Under the pieces are notes generated by a model. It did not search any database. It was given only the letters and a program-made list of their open reading frames with translations, and was not told where the DNA came from. Shown here in pieces: positions 11,484 through 23,300 of a stretch of 64,000 nt of DNA. The stretch is from assembly GCA_037044905.1 (NCBI GenBank), contig JBAOKB010000159.1:248001-312000 (forward strand), given 5' to 3'. Made by a program: the position numbers and the translations under genes. Numbering within the stretch: position 1 is the stretch's first letter; every line of letters starts with the position of its first letter. This stretch comes from Hortaea werneckii. Taxonomy: Eukaryota; Ascomycota; Dothideomycetes; Mycosphaerellales; Teratosphaeriaceae.

Positions 11484-14400
11484 TTACCGCTTCGAGCCCT
11501 TCTTCTTCGCCACAACCCTAAACTGCCCATTCGTTTCATCCTTAACAGCGGCGTCCTTCTGAGGACCCTTCTTGGCGACCTCGCTCCAACCCCCCGCCCC
11601 ATTGGCAGCGGCAGCCGCAGGACTGGCGCTCTTGGCGGCGCCGTGGTATCGATCAGACCCTTATCGGCCAGCTTCTTGCGACGCAGGAACTCTTCGGCGA
11701 AATGGCGCGAGTCCATGGTGTTGGAGACGCCGTGGACGGCTTCGCGGATCATGTCGACGTCGGTGCCCAGGACGGCGAGGGTGGCGACGACGTCCTCGGC
11801 TGCTGGGTTGTTAGTTTACTACGTTATAGTTTCAGAAGCATTGGACGTGAACTTACGTGAGATTCCCTTGTTGAGGTCCGGCCTCAATTCACCGACGGCC
11901 CATTTCTTGAACTCATCCTGGGCGTTGACCGCACCGGAGGTATTCAGGGTTGAAGACCTGCTGGGCGCTTTCCTGATTGCTGGTTGAGGCACGGCGCTGG
12001 CACCTGCGCTGGGCGCTCTGGGTGCAGGTGCTGCAGGCTGTGCGGCCGGGGTCTTGGGCTTGCCGCTTGCACCAACGGTTGTCCAGGCACCGTTACCCGG
12101 AGGAGCTTGAGGAGGCTGCGATGGCGAAGAGACCTTGCCAGCGAGGTTAGCATAGCTCTTGGCACTGGCGGGAGGCTGGACACTGCTCATGGCGTTTGCC
12201 TGGGCTTGCGCGTTGGCCGCGGCAGCGGCTACCTTGCGCTTCCTGGCCTCCTCTTCCTTTTGGATCTGAGCCATCGTCTTAGCAGGCGCCACGGTGGGCT
12301 TCTGAGCAGCCTTGGCCCAAGGAGAAGGCGCTGAGGCAGGGGTCGCAGGCGAACCAGCTGAAGCCCAGCTGGCGCCAGCAGGAAGACCTGGCTGCGGGGC
12401 AGCGGCGGCAGCCTGGGCCTCCATCTCCTTTTCGAAGGCAGCGCGGCGGGCGGCAGCAGCAGCGGCCTCCTTCTCGGCTGCACTCTTGGCCTCCGCCTCC
12501 TGAATCTCCTTGAGCGAAGGGCCCTTTGGTGCCTCAGACGGTTCCTTGGCCCACGGAGCGACAGCAGCGCTTGGCGTGTCCACTGAAGGCGTCTGCGAAC
12601 GGTCGCGCGACTCTGACTGGAGCTGGTCGGCCACGCTCTGCCTACCAGTGCGCTGGGCAGCAGGAGCCGGCAGGGGCGACTGGGATGGCGCTGGCGGGAA
12701 CGGCTGGGGCAGACCTGGGTGCTGGGGGGCGGGAGACTGCTGCTCAGAAACGGCCTTCTCGACCTGCTCCGTTAGGGAAAGGGGTTCTTGCTGCTTAGAG
12801 GCGCGCTGCTGCTGCGACTGGGCGGAAGCAGTCTGGGACGCAACAGGGGCTTGGGCGGACTGTTGCTCGGCCTGAGCCGCCTTGTTCGCAGCAGGCTGGA
12901 AACGAGCATCGACGCCCGCTCCCGGCGCCTGGCCTTGCAGTTGCTGGAACTGCTGCAGCCGCTCGTTCGGCGCACTGTCGTCCCAGCACTTTGCTGTTGT
13001 TGCTTGTCGGCCTCAGCCTGCTCCTGCTGCAGCCTCGCGCGGTCTTGCAACATCTGCTGGACTTGCTGCTCCTGACTAGGTTGTTGCTGCTGTCCAAATG
13101 GTTGTCCTGGGGCACCAAACTGAGATGGTGCTGCACGGTTGCTGCCAAGGTTCAAGCGGTCCATAATACCTGGGATCTCTTCCTCCTTGATCTGCCCAAG
13201 TGAATCAACCCCTCCGCCTACAGCGCCTGCTCCTCCAGACTGTGGTGCGCGAACAGAGCCGTCAAAGAAGCCTGGTACATTGCCTTGGCCACCTGTGGCC
13301 GGAGCTTGTACTGGACTTGGGTGGAAAGCGCCAGGGCTGGCAACTGACCCAAAGCTAGGCTGGCTATGCAAGCTCTGCGCACTTCCATGGTGGTGCAGTT
13401 GTCCACCCGCCATCAACCCAGCGCCAGTACCTTGATGAGGCTGTGGGTGGCCAGTCATCCTCTGAGCAATCTGTGCTTGTGCCAGGTGCTCCTTCTGTCT
13501 TGCCATAAGGTACTGCTCCTCTTGCTTCCTGCGCTCAAGAGCATTTTGCTGCTCCGCAGTCAAGGTAGTGCCGAAGCTTGGGAAAGAAGACGCAAAAGGA
13601 GGCTGCGCGGCGCCTGCTGAGCCGACGGATCCAGTGCTGCCGGCCCAGGAAGTTGGACCTTGCGAGGAAGGCGGACCATGAGGAATGCCAATCTGCGGAA
13701 CCAAGAACGGCTCTCTCGAGTTCCCAATGCGCCTGATGAGCTGTGCAAGCGGCTCGTAATCGGGATCCTCGTACTTCTTGACTAGCAGCTCAGGCGAGAA
13801 GAAGCCTGCCTTGTACCAGTCATGCATTTCAAGGCCGGACCAAGGACCCTGCGTTTGGCCCTGCGGATCGCGATAGATCCAGCGCATTCGGTCCGGCATG
13901 ACCATAGTGCGTTGCTGCTGCGGCGGCGGCTGGTTGGAGGCGGAGCTGCCAGGGGCAGCGTTCTGGTCAGAAGCGGCCTGGCCTTCCTGCTGCTGAGCTC
14001 CTTGCTCACCCGTAGGCGGACCTTGTGGTGGTTCCTGCTGGCCTGCAAATGGACTGTGCATGTCGTTCCTTGCGGTGGGAATCCCAAAGTTGCTAAGTCC
14101 GGCATCCCGCGAATCATCTGGACCACGCATCTGATCTTGCATACTCGGTGGGAACATGCTCGCCATCCTGCTTCCACCAAACGGACCTGGTGCACCATGA
14201 GCTGGGCTTGCGAAACCCGATCCGCCGAGCCCGGCCAAACCGGGTGACTGCATCTCGCCCATGCTCGTGGCAAAGATGCCGCCGCCAAACGCGTTCGATA
14301 GACCAGCTGCTTGGCGTCCAGGTGTCCCAAATCCAGGCTGAGTAGCGGGCCAAGGCGAGCCTGCCATATTACCAAATGGTCCAAGTCCGCCGAGACCAGA

Positions 14401-16265
14401 GAAGCCGCGGTTAGCGCCTACACTGCTCGTCTGGCTACGATCTCCTGCAGAGCCTTGCGGACGGCCAAAGTTTGGCAGAGCTCCCAGGCCACCTAAAGGA
14501 CCAAATTGCTGGCCTGGATCCTGGCCAAAGCCTCCGAGACCTGGTAGGTGTGCGTTGGGCATGTCCGCGCCAGTGTTTTCACCTTCCTCGGCAGTAAGCT
14601 GATCAACGCCATGCTGCGCCGGCGACTGGTAAGGGTTGGTGTTGGTCGGGCTCATCGGCTCGTTACCAGTCATTTGACCAACGCGCTGCGCTGCAGGGGT
14701 GTTTTGAAAAGCTTCACGACCCTGCATGAAGCCCTGTCCAAACCCTGCAGGACCATCAGCGGTCATACCAAACGCGCCGAACCCTTCGTCCTGTGTGTTG
14801 GAGCGGCTGGGTGTACCATATCCAAGGCCGGCTTGGCGCTGCTGCGAAGGGCTAAGATCAGAACCAGCCGCAAGCGCAGCGCTACCAGAAGGCATGTCCT
14901 CGTCGGTCTCGCGCAAAGTGGCTGCGCCAGGATCTTGCGCACGCCAAGATCCGCCCTCATTGACCTTAGCCAGGTTCGAGACGCTACCTTGACGCTGAAT
15001 GGTCGGGGATCCAATTTCTTCATTGCTGTCCTTGCTCAACAGATTCTTGAATCTGCTCTCAGCCCGACCACTGCCCATTCCAGCACGCTTATCTGGCCCC
15101 GGGGTGCCTGACTGTCCACCTAGGCCAAAATTGCCGAAGGAGCCCATCGGAGAGAAACCAGCACTTTGCGGGGCGTTAGACCAAGGGGAGGAAGGGCCTG
15201 TCAGACCAGCGCTCAGTGGGCCCGTCGGGTTTCGCTTCAAGGTGCCAAACGGGGTCGTGCTGCCTTTGTCGTCGACATCAGCTCCTTCAGCTTTCGCGGG
15301 ATCCTTGAAATCAGTACGCCTACGCAGGAGCGAAGGTGGTGGAGAAGGTGCGCGCTGTTCGCTACGATCGGCAGTAGGGGAAGCCACATTGGATGGGAAG
15401 GGATAGGACTCGCTGGCTTCCCGGCGACGCCCAGACCCCCTCGCAACAGAAGGTGAAGGCTGTCCGTAATTCCCAGGAGTGGTGCCCGTTTGGGATACAG
15501 AAATCTTTCGGCCTGCGGGGACGTTGGCTTGCTGGTTGTCCTTGTTTGCTGTTGGAGGCTTGAGGGGGGTGTTGACCGTCGAGGCGAAGAGCTGTAGAAG
15601 ATTAGCCTCTCGCTAGCCGTCATATGTGCATGCGCTCCACTGCGGGATACGTACCTCCCTTTCCTCCTCGTCCATATCGGTCAACCCAAGCGGCTCCACG
15701 TTACCATGTCTGTCCCAACATATGTCAGGTCCAGGCTGGTTGTCCCGGGCCTGCTCGCTCCTGCCCCATGCAGCAGCAGTCGCCCCGTTCGCCATGTCTG
15801 GCTGCCATCCGCCCACGTACAAGTTTGGAAGACCGTCCCTCAGCCCGCCATCCATGCCTGCCTGTGCTTTGAACAGATCGAGTAGCTGGTCTTTTGAATA
15901 GCGCGTGTCGTTCACGTTGCCATTGCGATGAGGTGGGACGTAGCGGGGAGAAGGGTTCGCGGCGGCGGCGGGGCCGTCTGAAGGAGGATTGATGCTGGAC
16001 AGATGGTTCGCGCCGGACGGTCTTCGGAAGGTCTGAGTGGCGCCGTTCCTGCGTGCCCTGTTGCAGCCGAGAGTGTTAGCAGTCACGACCCATAGCGTAG
16101 AAGACCTCATTGGGTCCCCCTCCTCGCGACCATTTGCCAAGCCTGAGGCATTCGACTGTCGAGCGCGAAACCAGGGTTGACATACCATTCTGAAGCTCCG
16201 TCACGTGGCCCTGCATGATTCTGGTTGCTGCTGGCTGCCGCGGACGCGAAGGTGCTGGGAGCCAT
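11484..16265 (-). CDS. Large GYF-domain protein (Smy2/Syh1-like)
   Basis: Four exons are readable: 16265-16186, 16057-15655, 15591-11857 and 11802-11484 (introns 128, 63 and 54 nt), encoding about 1512 residues. The GYF domain lies near 13700-13880 (MRWIYRDPQGQTQGPW, MHDWYKAGFFSPELLVKKYE). GYF domains bind proline-rich peptides (PPGF/L type); yeast Smy2 and Syh1 act in mRNA control and ER-to-Golgi links. The rest is Gln/Pro/Gly/Ser-rich and disordered, with Gln-rich and Ala/Glu/Lys coiled stretches towards the C-terminus. It ends in a short conserved-looking tail (GWSEVAKKGP, FRVVAKKKGSKR). Two frame jumps, near 12985 and 11640, each need one added base to keep this sequence. The ATG at 16265 was preferred to an in-frame one at 16322. 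Confidence 0.85.
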
Positions 16266-17428
16266 GGCGGTGTCGGATGCAGGACTGATCCCAAGAGTGG
16301 TGGGTGGTAGCGGGAGGTTCAAACGTCGCGCAGATGGATGTGGTGGTGTCGTGTGCAGGGTTGCGAGCTTCCTTGAGTGGGAGAGCTCCGAATAGTGTTT
16401 GCAGTGGTGTCGGTGATGAAGAGGACGGCGTGTATGCTGCTTTCAATGATGTCGTCGAGTGGGATGAGCCCGTCCATCTCATTTTCAAGAGCTTCGCGCC
16501 ATCGAACAGCACGCCGCCGACCACAGTACGCTAAAATTCCGCCGCTAGCTGCATGGGGCAATTGGGGAGGTGCCCCCCAGCGAATTTCACACGTCAAGTG
16601 CTGGTGGTTCCTGCAGAAACATTTCATGGCGCCCTATGGCTTGATTACTAGTACTACTACAGTATGTATTTGGTGGACGACGGACAAAGACGCGCCATAT
16701 CGGCTTCTAAGATGTCCAGGCCTGGTAATGAACAGCTAGCTGGATATCCTGCCCCTCAGGCCGTTGGGGTTGCCACTTGACCTCACTGGACGCGACGCGT
16801 AGCAAAGACTGGCCCTCCTCCGTACTTCATGTACCGTATTCATCAGCAGTACAGCATACATAGGAAATGACCTAGAGATGACCTTGCACAACATCAGCCA
16901 TTCAACAGCCACTACTGTGTTCGCGCTGCACGAGATGACGCGATCCGTTGATGAGCAGAGGAATCCTGGCAGCCTAGACATGCTCCGAATGTTTGCTCCA
17001 AGCCCCCTAATGACTACCCGCAGAACCAACAATCGTTGCGTGTCCATCTGCACGACTGGCAAGGCAAATACCACGGGAGCATCGCAGCACCAAGCAGATG
17101 TCCGTCTATCTTCACCAATAGCCCTTCACTTTTCTACCTCCGCCACCCATCTCTCAGCTTTCCGCCCATTACACAAGTACCGCCAACGTCAACTGTGCGA
17201 GTCTGCCTTGTCCGACGTTTCCAAGGACTCCCATAAACAACCATCTCCCGTCCATCTTGTTTTCCTATCCGTCTCTTCCCTCCCTCCTGTTCCTTTCCTC
17301 CTGCTGCATCCTCGAAACCATCTTCCACGTCTCGTCTCTCCCACTTAACTCAGACAACGCCTTCATTCTTTTCCCAATCCAATCATACACTTCAGCTACC
17401 ACAACCATATCTCAATTGGGAAACTACC
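16266..17428. other. Divergent intergenic region
   Basis: About 1.16 kb holding the promoters of the GYF gene (minus) and the Gly/Pro-rich gene (plus). Pyrimidine-rich sequence from about 17110 to 17420 directly before the plus-strand ATG looks like a fungal core promoter. Open frames here lack family resemblance. Confidence 0.5.
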
Positions 17429-18115
17429 ATGGACCCTTTCTTCCTCAACCTCCCACCAAACCCTCGAAGCATACGAAGGCCGGGCGCCAGAACAGGAGGT
17501 AAACCCCCCTTATTCCCTGTCCTCCATCCGCAACCCCTCACACAACTCCACAGGTCTCCTCAACCCTTTCCTCCCAGGAATAGGACCAGGTTTCCTCGGA
17601 TATTCACCACTATCACCACCACTCCTCGGCACTGGGCCCGGTCTCCCACCACCCAGCCTCCTCGGCCCACACATCCCGCCTGGTCTCCGCGGGGTTCCAT
17701 TACCAGGAGGGCTAAGCATGGGCATGGGCATGGGCATAGGGGCCCTCCCGCCCTACAACCCCGTCGCACCTGGCAATCTCAACGCCGTCGGAATCCCGCC
17801 CGGTCTCCTCTAGCTCTCCTCGCCGCAGGCGGCGGAGGCGGGGGGGCACTAGGACTCAATGGACGTCGCCGTCCTCCCCCTGTCCTCCCACCGCTGCCTT
17901 TCATGCTCGACGACCTGGACGATGAACTGTATGAGGACGACGAAGAGGACCTGGATCCCGTGGCTTACTACGTGCGGCAGTTGCGGCGGGCGAAGAGGCG
18001 GGGGATGCAGGGTCCTGGGTTCGGGATGGGAGGGTTAGGAGGGGTTGGTGGGGTGTCGATGGGAGGACCCGGGATGATGGGCGGGTTTGGGGGGATGGAG
18101 TTTGGGCTGTTGTAG
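17429..18115 (+). CDS. Gly/Pro-rich low-complexity protein with an acidic patch, function unknown
   Basis: The frame is open without a break for 228 codons, but I prefer a spliced reading. A GTAAAC..CCACAG intron at 17499-17553 (55 nt) leads into Pro/Gly/Leu-rich sequence (GLLNPFLPGIGPGFLGYSPL, GLSMGMGMGIGALPPYNP), whose style matches the C-terminal GFGMGGLGGVGGVSMGG. The unspliced frame instead gives Arg/His-rich, non-protein-like sequence. The spliced reading needs one added base near 17811 to rejoin the end, the same kind of break seen in neighbouring genes. The C-terminal part holds a strong acidic cluster (LDDLDDELYEDDEEDLDP) followed by a basic segment. No signal peptide or membrane segment is visible. 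I do not recognise the family. Confidence 0.55.
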   Translation: MDPFFLNLPPNPRSIRRPGARTGGKPPLFPVLHPQPLTQLHRSPQPFPPRNRTRFPRIFTTITTTPRHWARSPTTQPPRPTHPAWSPRGSITRRAKHGHGHGHRGPPALQPRRTWQSQRRRNPARSPLALLAAGGGGGGALGLNGRRRPPPVLPPLPFMLDDLDDELYEDDEEDLDPVAYYVRQLRRAKRRGMQGPGFGMGGLGGVGGVSMGGPGMMGGFGGMEFGLL

Positions 18116-18554
18116 GGGGCTTCCATTTCTTTTTGTTTAAACGAATAATGAAGTGTGTTTTTTTCCAGAATGTCATAAGAAGATGTGGTCGATCTATTTG
18201 GGATGCCTTCGCTAGTTGTAGATGTGTGGTTCGTGAGTGGTTCCGTCTGGTTCTCTCGCTCGTTGTAAATGTGCAGGTGCTCTTCAAGGTGTGCACTCGG
18301 CCTCACTCGATTCTCCTCGTCGTCATCTACCCCTTGCCGTGCTCACAAGAGTTGTCCCGTTACTGGGTGATCATCCTTTTCCAATTCTCCGTTTGAACAA
18401 TCCGGCTAAGACAGAAGCACCTTCTCCGACCCTGAACACGTATATCTACACAGCTATACTTCAAGAAGGTGGGGGTAAACAGAAAGAAAAGATTTAGAAA
18501 TAAGCTCAGGGTATCACACCTCCTACACACACACACACACCAAACACCCCCCTC
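18116..18554. other. Convergent intergenic region
   Basis: 3' ends of the Gly/Pro-rich gene and END3 meet here. A short (AC)n run lies at about 18525-18541. Nothing else is recognisable. Confidence 0.55.
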
Positions 18555-19775
18555 TCACCTCCCTGCCTTCTCCGCCTCAATCTGATTCCTAACCTCCTGC
18601 AACGCCGCCTCCCGTTTCCGCAGATGATCCTGCAACCCATCGACCTGCTCCTTGACCATCGCAATCTCGTCCTGGAACTGTTTCAGATTCTGCCCGGACT
18701 TGACGTCCCCGCTCTCCCCGCTCTCCAGCCCCCGGAGCTCCTTGCGCTTATAATCCAACAGCTGCTCGAGCTCGCGCTTGACGAGCGCAGGCCGACTGTC
18801 TTCGCGGCGGCCGCCGCGGTCTCGGCGGCGTTTGGCGGCCTCCTCTACCTTGGCCATCTTGTCTTCGATCTCGCGGAGCTGCTTCTTCAGCCGCACTTCT
18901 TCCCATTCGCCGTCCGTGGGCGTGGAGGAGAAGTCCGTCCCCTTCGGTTTCCGCTCGCCGTGGCCTAGCCGGCTGAGGTACGTGTCCCCGAACTTCGCCT
19001 TCTTGCCTGACAGCGTCGAGTCGTCGCGCTTGACGCCCCATCGGTCCGCAGCCGTTTGCTGTGCGGACAGGTTGTAGTCGATCTTGCCCTGTTGGAAGGT
19101 CGCGCGCAGACTCGGCGGCACCGATCGCGGTATCCGGTACCCTTCGTGCCGGTTGTTCAGGATGTGCAGGAAGGCGAGACAGGCATCTTTGTTGATCCCT
19201 TCCTCCGATTTGGGATTCACGAGGTTCCACGCCGACCGGATGTCGGTGTCCGGCACGTCTAGACTCTCGTACAGCTCGTTGAGCGCCTCGAACGATATCC
19301 GGCCGTCGCGCGAGTTGCGCGACTCGGTGTAGATAGCCTCGTACTTCGATCGGTCGGCGGGACTCATGTACCAATCGAACCCATCCTTCAGCCCGCTGCC
19401 CTCATCCTCATCCAGATCGTCCGGTTGCTCGAACCGCTCGGGTCCACCGGTGACGGCGCGCTGTGCCTGCACCAGGTAGGCTTTGCTCTCGGGTACCAAC
19501 CAGTCCGGCAATGTCTGTGGTACGTCCATGTATTCGCCGTTCATGAGGTCGTAAATGAGGCGCATCGCGACGCAGAACTCCTCAAAGTCGAGCCGGCCAT
19601 CGCCGTCGACGTCGGACAGGTCCCAGATCTTCTCGAGCTGATCGTCGCGCAGGCGGGAGTTCTTCAGGACGGTGGCAGCTTGGGAGCCGTCGAGGTGGGT
19701 GCCGCCATTGGAGAGGGAGGAGAAGATGTCCCAGTACCGCTCGATCTCCCACTGCTCGATGCGTTTCTCCGGCAT
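18555..19775 (-). CDS. END3: End3, EH-domain protein of the Pan1-End3-Sla1 endocytic complex
   Basis: One intact exon of 406 residues, the usual length for this family. The ATG at 19775 (MPEKRIEQWEIERYWDIFSS) starts the conserved N-terminus; an upstream in-frame start would add eleven unrelated residues. An EH domain covers about residues 5-100 with a canonical EF-hand loop at 55-66 (DVDGDGRLDFEE). A second, degenerate EH-like region sits near 130-230 (FDWYMSPADRSKYEAIY). The C-terminal third is coiled coil with heptad-like Lys/Glu/Leu runs. End3 scaffolds Pan1 and Sla1 at cortical actin patches and is needed for clathrin-mediated endocytosis. Unlike many neighbours it carries no frame break. 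Confidence 0.95.
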   Translation of the reverse strand: MPEKRIEQWEIERYWDIFSSLSNGGTHLDGSQAATVLKNSRLRDDQLEKIWDLSDVDGDGRLDFEEFCVAMRLIYDLMNGEYMDVPQTLPDWLVPESKAYLVQAQRAVTGGPERFEQPDDLDEDEGSGLKDGFDWYMSPADRSKYEAIYTESRNSRDGRISFEALNELYESLDVPDTDIRSAWNLVNPKSEEGINKDACLAFLHILNNRHEGYRIPRSVPPSLRATFQQGKIDYNLSAQQTAADRWGVKRDDSTLSGKKAKFGDTYLSRLGHGERKPKGTDFSSTPTDGEWEEVRLKKQLREIEDKMAKVEEAAKRRRDRGGRREDSRPALVKRELEQLLDYKRKELRGLESGESGDVKSGQNLKQFQDEIAMVKEQVDGLQDHLRKREAALQEVRNQIEAEKAGR

Positions 19776-20196
19776 AATGGGGGGGACGGACGGATGTGGG
19801 AGTCGCAATTAGTGAAGAGTCGGTGGCCTTAGCAATCAGCGGGGGAGTCAAGGGCGAGCTACAGCAATTGAGTACGTGAATGTAGTTGTAGGCAATAAAG
19901 TCAATCCTAGTCTAAACACATTACAGTGCAATTGGAGAAGCCTCTCGGCTCCGGTCTCGCCAACTCGTCTGCCAGCTGGACGCGCGACCCGCCCAGCCCG
20001 AGCTTCCGATTGGGGGAATGACGTTGAACTTCCCGCCTAAGGCATCACTTTCCTAAACCTCACTAATGGAAGGTACCTTACCCCCGCCATCCCTCCAGGA
20101 CTGGATGGACCTACCCATGGACCTACCCATGGACCTACTAGGGAAGGTGGCTAAAAGTTTGGAAAGTCACCTCCTGCCGTTAGGTTGTCTCCCCAA
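19776..20196. other. Intergenic region with a short tandem repeat
   Basis: END3 promoter region and 3' end of the MYND gene. It holds a nearly threefold 12-base repeat at about 20105-20139; otherwise nothing is recognisable. Confidence 0.6.
20105..20139 (+). repeat. 12-bp tandem repeat (ATGGACCTACCC), about three copies
   Basis: Three consecutive copies of ATGGACCTACCC, the last ending CTACT; each junction creates a CCATGG palindrome. It lies about 330 bases upstream of the END3 start. Confidence 0.9.
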
Positions 20197-21892
20197 CTAC
20201 AACTCCCTCACAAATCCCTCCCACCCTTCCTTCGTAATGTGCGATAAGGCTTCTTCCACAGTCAACACTCCCTCTTCGTCCTCGTCATGACCCTCATGTG
20301 TCCGACGCAGGAAGCGATGGGCCACATGATCGCAAAACTCGGCGAACTGACGAAGCGTCTTGGGGTCGAGAGGGGTGACTAGATCTTCATGGAAAGCAAG
20401 GACGGAGCCGACGTCGTGAGCCTGTGGGATAAATTAGAATCAGAACTCTTGATCGCCTCTCCAACGACACATCTTTCGGGAGGCATATGGGAGGTTTCTA
20501 GGATGGTGGAGGAAATATCACTTACCCAGTAGTCGCGCGTGAACCCAAAGTCCAACTCGTCATCGTCCGACATGAGTTGATCGAGTTGACCGCGCTTCTC
20601 CAGCGAACTCAGCATGACCGTCACAAACCGGTTCTCTGCATCGGTGTTCTCGACGACAGGGTACCTCGCGAACACCAAAGGCATACCGATGCGCTTGTCC
20701 ATAATCGTTAGCGAATACGATCTAGCCGAAATCCAAACGAGCCAGCAGTTCTCGATAATGAATGAAGACTCACCTGTGAAATCTGGCTCAGCTCCGAATC
20801 CGGCGTCCGAACCATCGGATGGCATCGCGGCACTTTCACCCTTCTAAACCGCTCGCCCATATCCATCTTCAGCTCACCGTCACACAGCACCTTAACGCCA
20901 TGGATTTTCGGACCGACCGAACTAATGTACGCCGTAGTACTGTTCTCATAGTCGATGACATGGGCGATGACATGGCTATAAGCCTCCATATCCATGTCGT
21001 AGACCTCAACAATATCCGCATCGGGACCTGTGTCGGGACGACCGCAGAACGCCACCATAGGTCCGCGCCAGGGGTACGTGGCGCGGTGGTCGGTGGCGTT
21101 CGCGATTGCTTCGTTGAAGGGAAGTGTTGCGTTCTCGACTTCGACCTCAGCTTCTTCCTGTCCATCATCTCCTTGACTCGTTCCCTCTCCCTCCTCCCCC
21201 TCCTCCAGCGCCGCCATATCAGCAGCAGTCACGGACTGCCCAACATCCAGTCCCATCATATGACAAAGGTGAATATGATATCCCAGCGGTTGCTCAGTGT
21301 AGGCATTCCTATCGATAGTTTGGAAGTCAGGCCAGAGCTTGCCGTCGAAGATCTTCTCCATCTTCGGCTGTTGACAAACAACTTCCCCTGTTTCCTCGTC
21401 GAGGACTTCATAGATGGTCGCGTTGAAGAAGACGGGTGTCGCGATTGTGCCGGCGGGGAAGAAGACGATTTTGCGTTTGTTGCCGGACTCCTTGCCGTCT
21501 TCAACAGCTCTTGTGGTCTCTTTCTTATCAGTTGAAGAGGTCGTGATGTCAGCAGAATCTCCTTCGCCGCGTCCAGAATCGTGGATCTTGTCATGATCAT
21601 CCATCTGCAGTCTTCTAACCCCTGCGACAAGCCCACCCGCATCCTCCTCCCCTGCAATATGCTCAATCGCTTTCCCCTCGTCGTCAGTCACAGCCTCTGC
21701 CTTGCCATCACTCTGCACCCCATCCGACTGTGCCTCGTTGAAATCTCCATCGACGTTCTTCCCGCACAAGTAAGAATGCGCAGAATACTCCGCTTCGCGA
21801 CATTCCGGTGAACAGTACCTGATTTCCCAGCACGACGGACAGGAGCGCTTCGCTGGCTCTGCGCAGATCGGGCAGAGCTCGTTGGGCGGCAT
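20197..21892 (-). CDS. MYND zinc-finger protein, function unknown
   Basis: Three exons (21892-20774, 20693-20526, 20421-20197) encode 503 residues. Intron 1 (80 nt, GTGAGT donor) is set by the CTAAC branch site and the AAG acceptor that keeps phase 0; intron 2 (104 nt) has GTAAGT and CCCACAG. The N-terminus is a complete MYND finger: Cys7, 10, 18, 21, 27, 31, His39, Cys43. A Glu/Asp-rich disordered linker follows, then a globular part (RKIVFFPAGTIATPVFFNAT, EQPLGYHIHLCHMMGLD, MVAFCGRPD). MYND fingers bind PxLxP-type peptides, so a protein-interaction role is likely. There is no SET domain, so it is not a SMYD methyltransferase. Confidence 0.85.
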
Positions 21893-23300
21893 GATGGCGT
21901 TAGTAGGTTGTCGTGGCCGACGAATGGCTGTTCAGTGATTCTTTGGCCAACTGAAGTCCTGATTATTTGAACCGCCTTTGTAGATGTCGAGTGAGAGATG
22001 TTGAAATGCGAAGGGCAGGTCTGTTTGTCTTCCTACGCGAGACTTATTAGCAGGCTTAGCGTCTGCGCATGTGCTTTGCCGAGTCGACGACGCTGGTTGC
22101 AGGTCGCACCTGCTTCATATGGACATGTAGTGTTGACGGTCGGTGCTGCAGCGTTGGATTTACATCCGTGCACTTCAGTTTCATTAGATACCTACGTACC
22201 TAGGAAGTACCTACTTGCCTAGAGCACCATGTGTTAGTACTGTCTAGCACATGCATCTCAGCTACAATTTCTCTTTAAACCGGCGGTGGGACGTAGACAT
22301 GTGCAACGCCTCTTCCGACGACAGGGCCTGGCCTGCTTCTCTTTTGCATGTGCAGGCGAGCTGTTGCAGTCTATTGATTCCGTCGCTTGCGCCTATCCAC
22401 CAGCAAATCCTCCCGCGCCATGATACGAATTCCATGGGGCCCAGGCAAGGTCCTCGGTGGGCAGCAATACCTCACTTTCCAGCCCAAGATCGAGCTTCAA
22501 GTACTGCTACTCCATGGCCGCGAAAACATCATGGACTCGACGCCACAGATTCGCTCAGGATAAGCTTGCCACGAACGAGCTCAAGAGCCCTTTGAGAGGA
22601 GCCGCTATTGAGGATCCGTCTATCGGTCTCTGCCAATTGGTCGCTGGAGGGATTCGCTGGCCACGAGCTGCTAACTCTGGCAAAGTGAGTGCAAGTCAAG
22701 GAGAGAAGAGATTGAAGGAAGAGCTCGGTCCATTTCAACGTGCACGTGGGATAAGCAATGTCATCGCTAGAAGGCATGCTGACCCGGACTCATGTTCATT
22801 AAAGCCTGCAAAAGGCGTGACTTCTGTTCAAGAGATGTCGACCATAGACTCTGACGTTCGCAGAGACGAGAAATCGATGCAAACTGACATGCCGTAGAAC
22901 AGCAATGGAAACCATACGCGCCGAGATGTCTTTGTAAGAAAACATGGTTGAAATGGTTGCCATGTACATACCTACTATGTACTTTGGGGTCAAGCTCACC
23001 AAGCTGACTTTCCGTCTCGGCGACAGATCCCTGCAACGTGTGGCGTCAGCGGCTGATTGGCCAATTGCGGTAAAACAGTTGATCAGCGACCATGACCACC
23101 GTAAACATTGTTTCACTACACCACTGCCTGGCGAAGTGGCGAGCAAAGCGCTTGACGATTGCCTTTCGCCCAGTACACAGTTTGAATGTGCACAAACATC
23201 GAAGATGAATCGACGATAACAGACCCCTTGGAGCAGACAAAAAGTAAACAGAAGGGAAGATAAGATAGGCGCGCGATTGGACGGGACGCAAAGAAGCAAA
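21893..23300. other. Divergent intergenic region
   Basis: About 1.4 kb between the MYND gene (minus) and the SulP gene (plus). A 146-codon open frame on the plus strand (22457-22897) begins with GTG, resembles no family and shows no splice signals, so I do not call it. No repeats stand out. Confidence 0.5.

Noticed and set aside
22457..22897. 146-codon plus-strand open frame as a gene
   Set aside because: It starts with GTG, shows no recognisable domain or splice signals, and its composition is like intergenic DNA.
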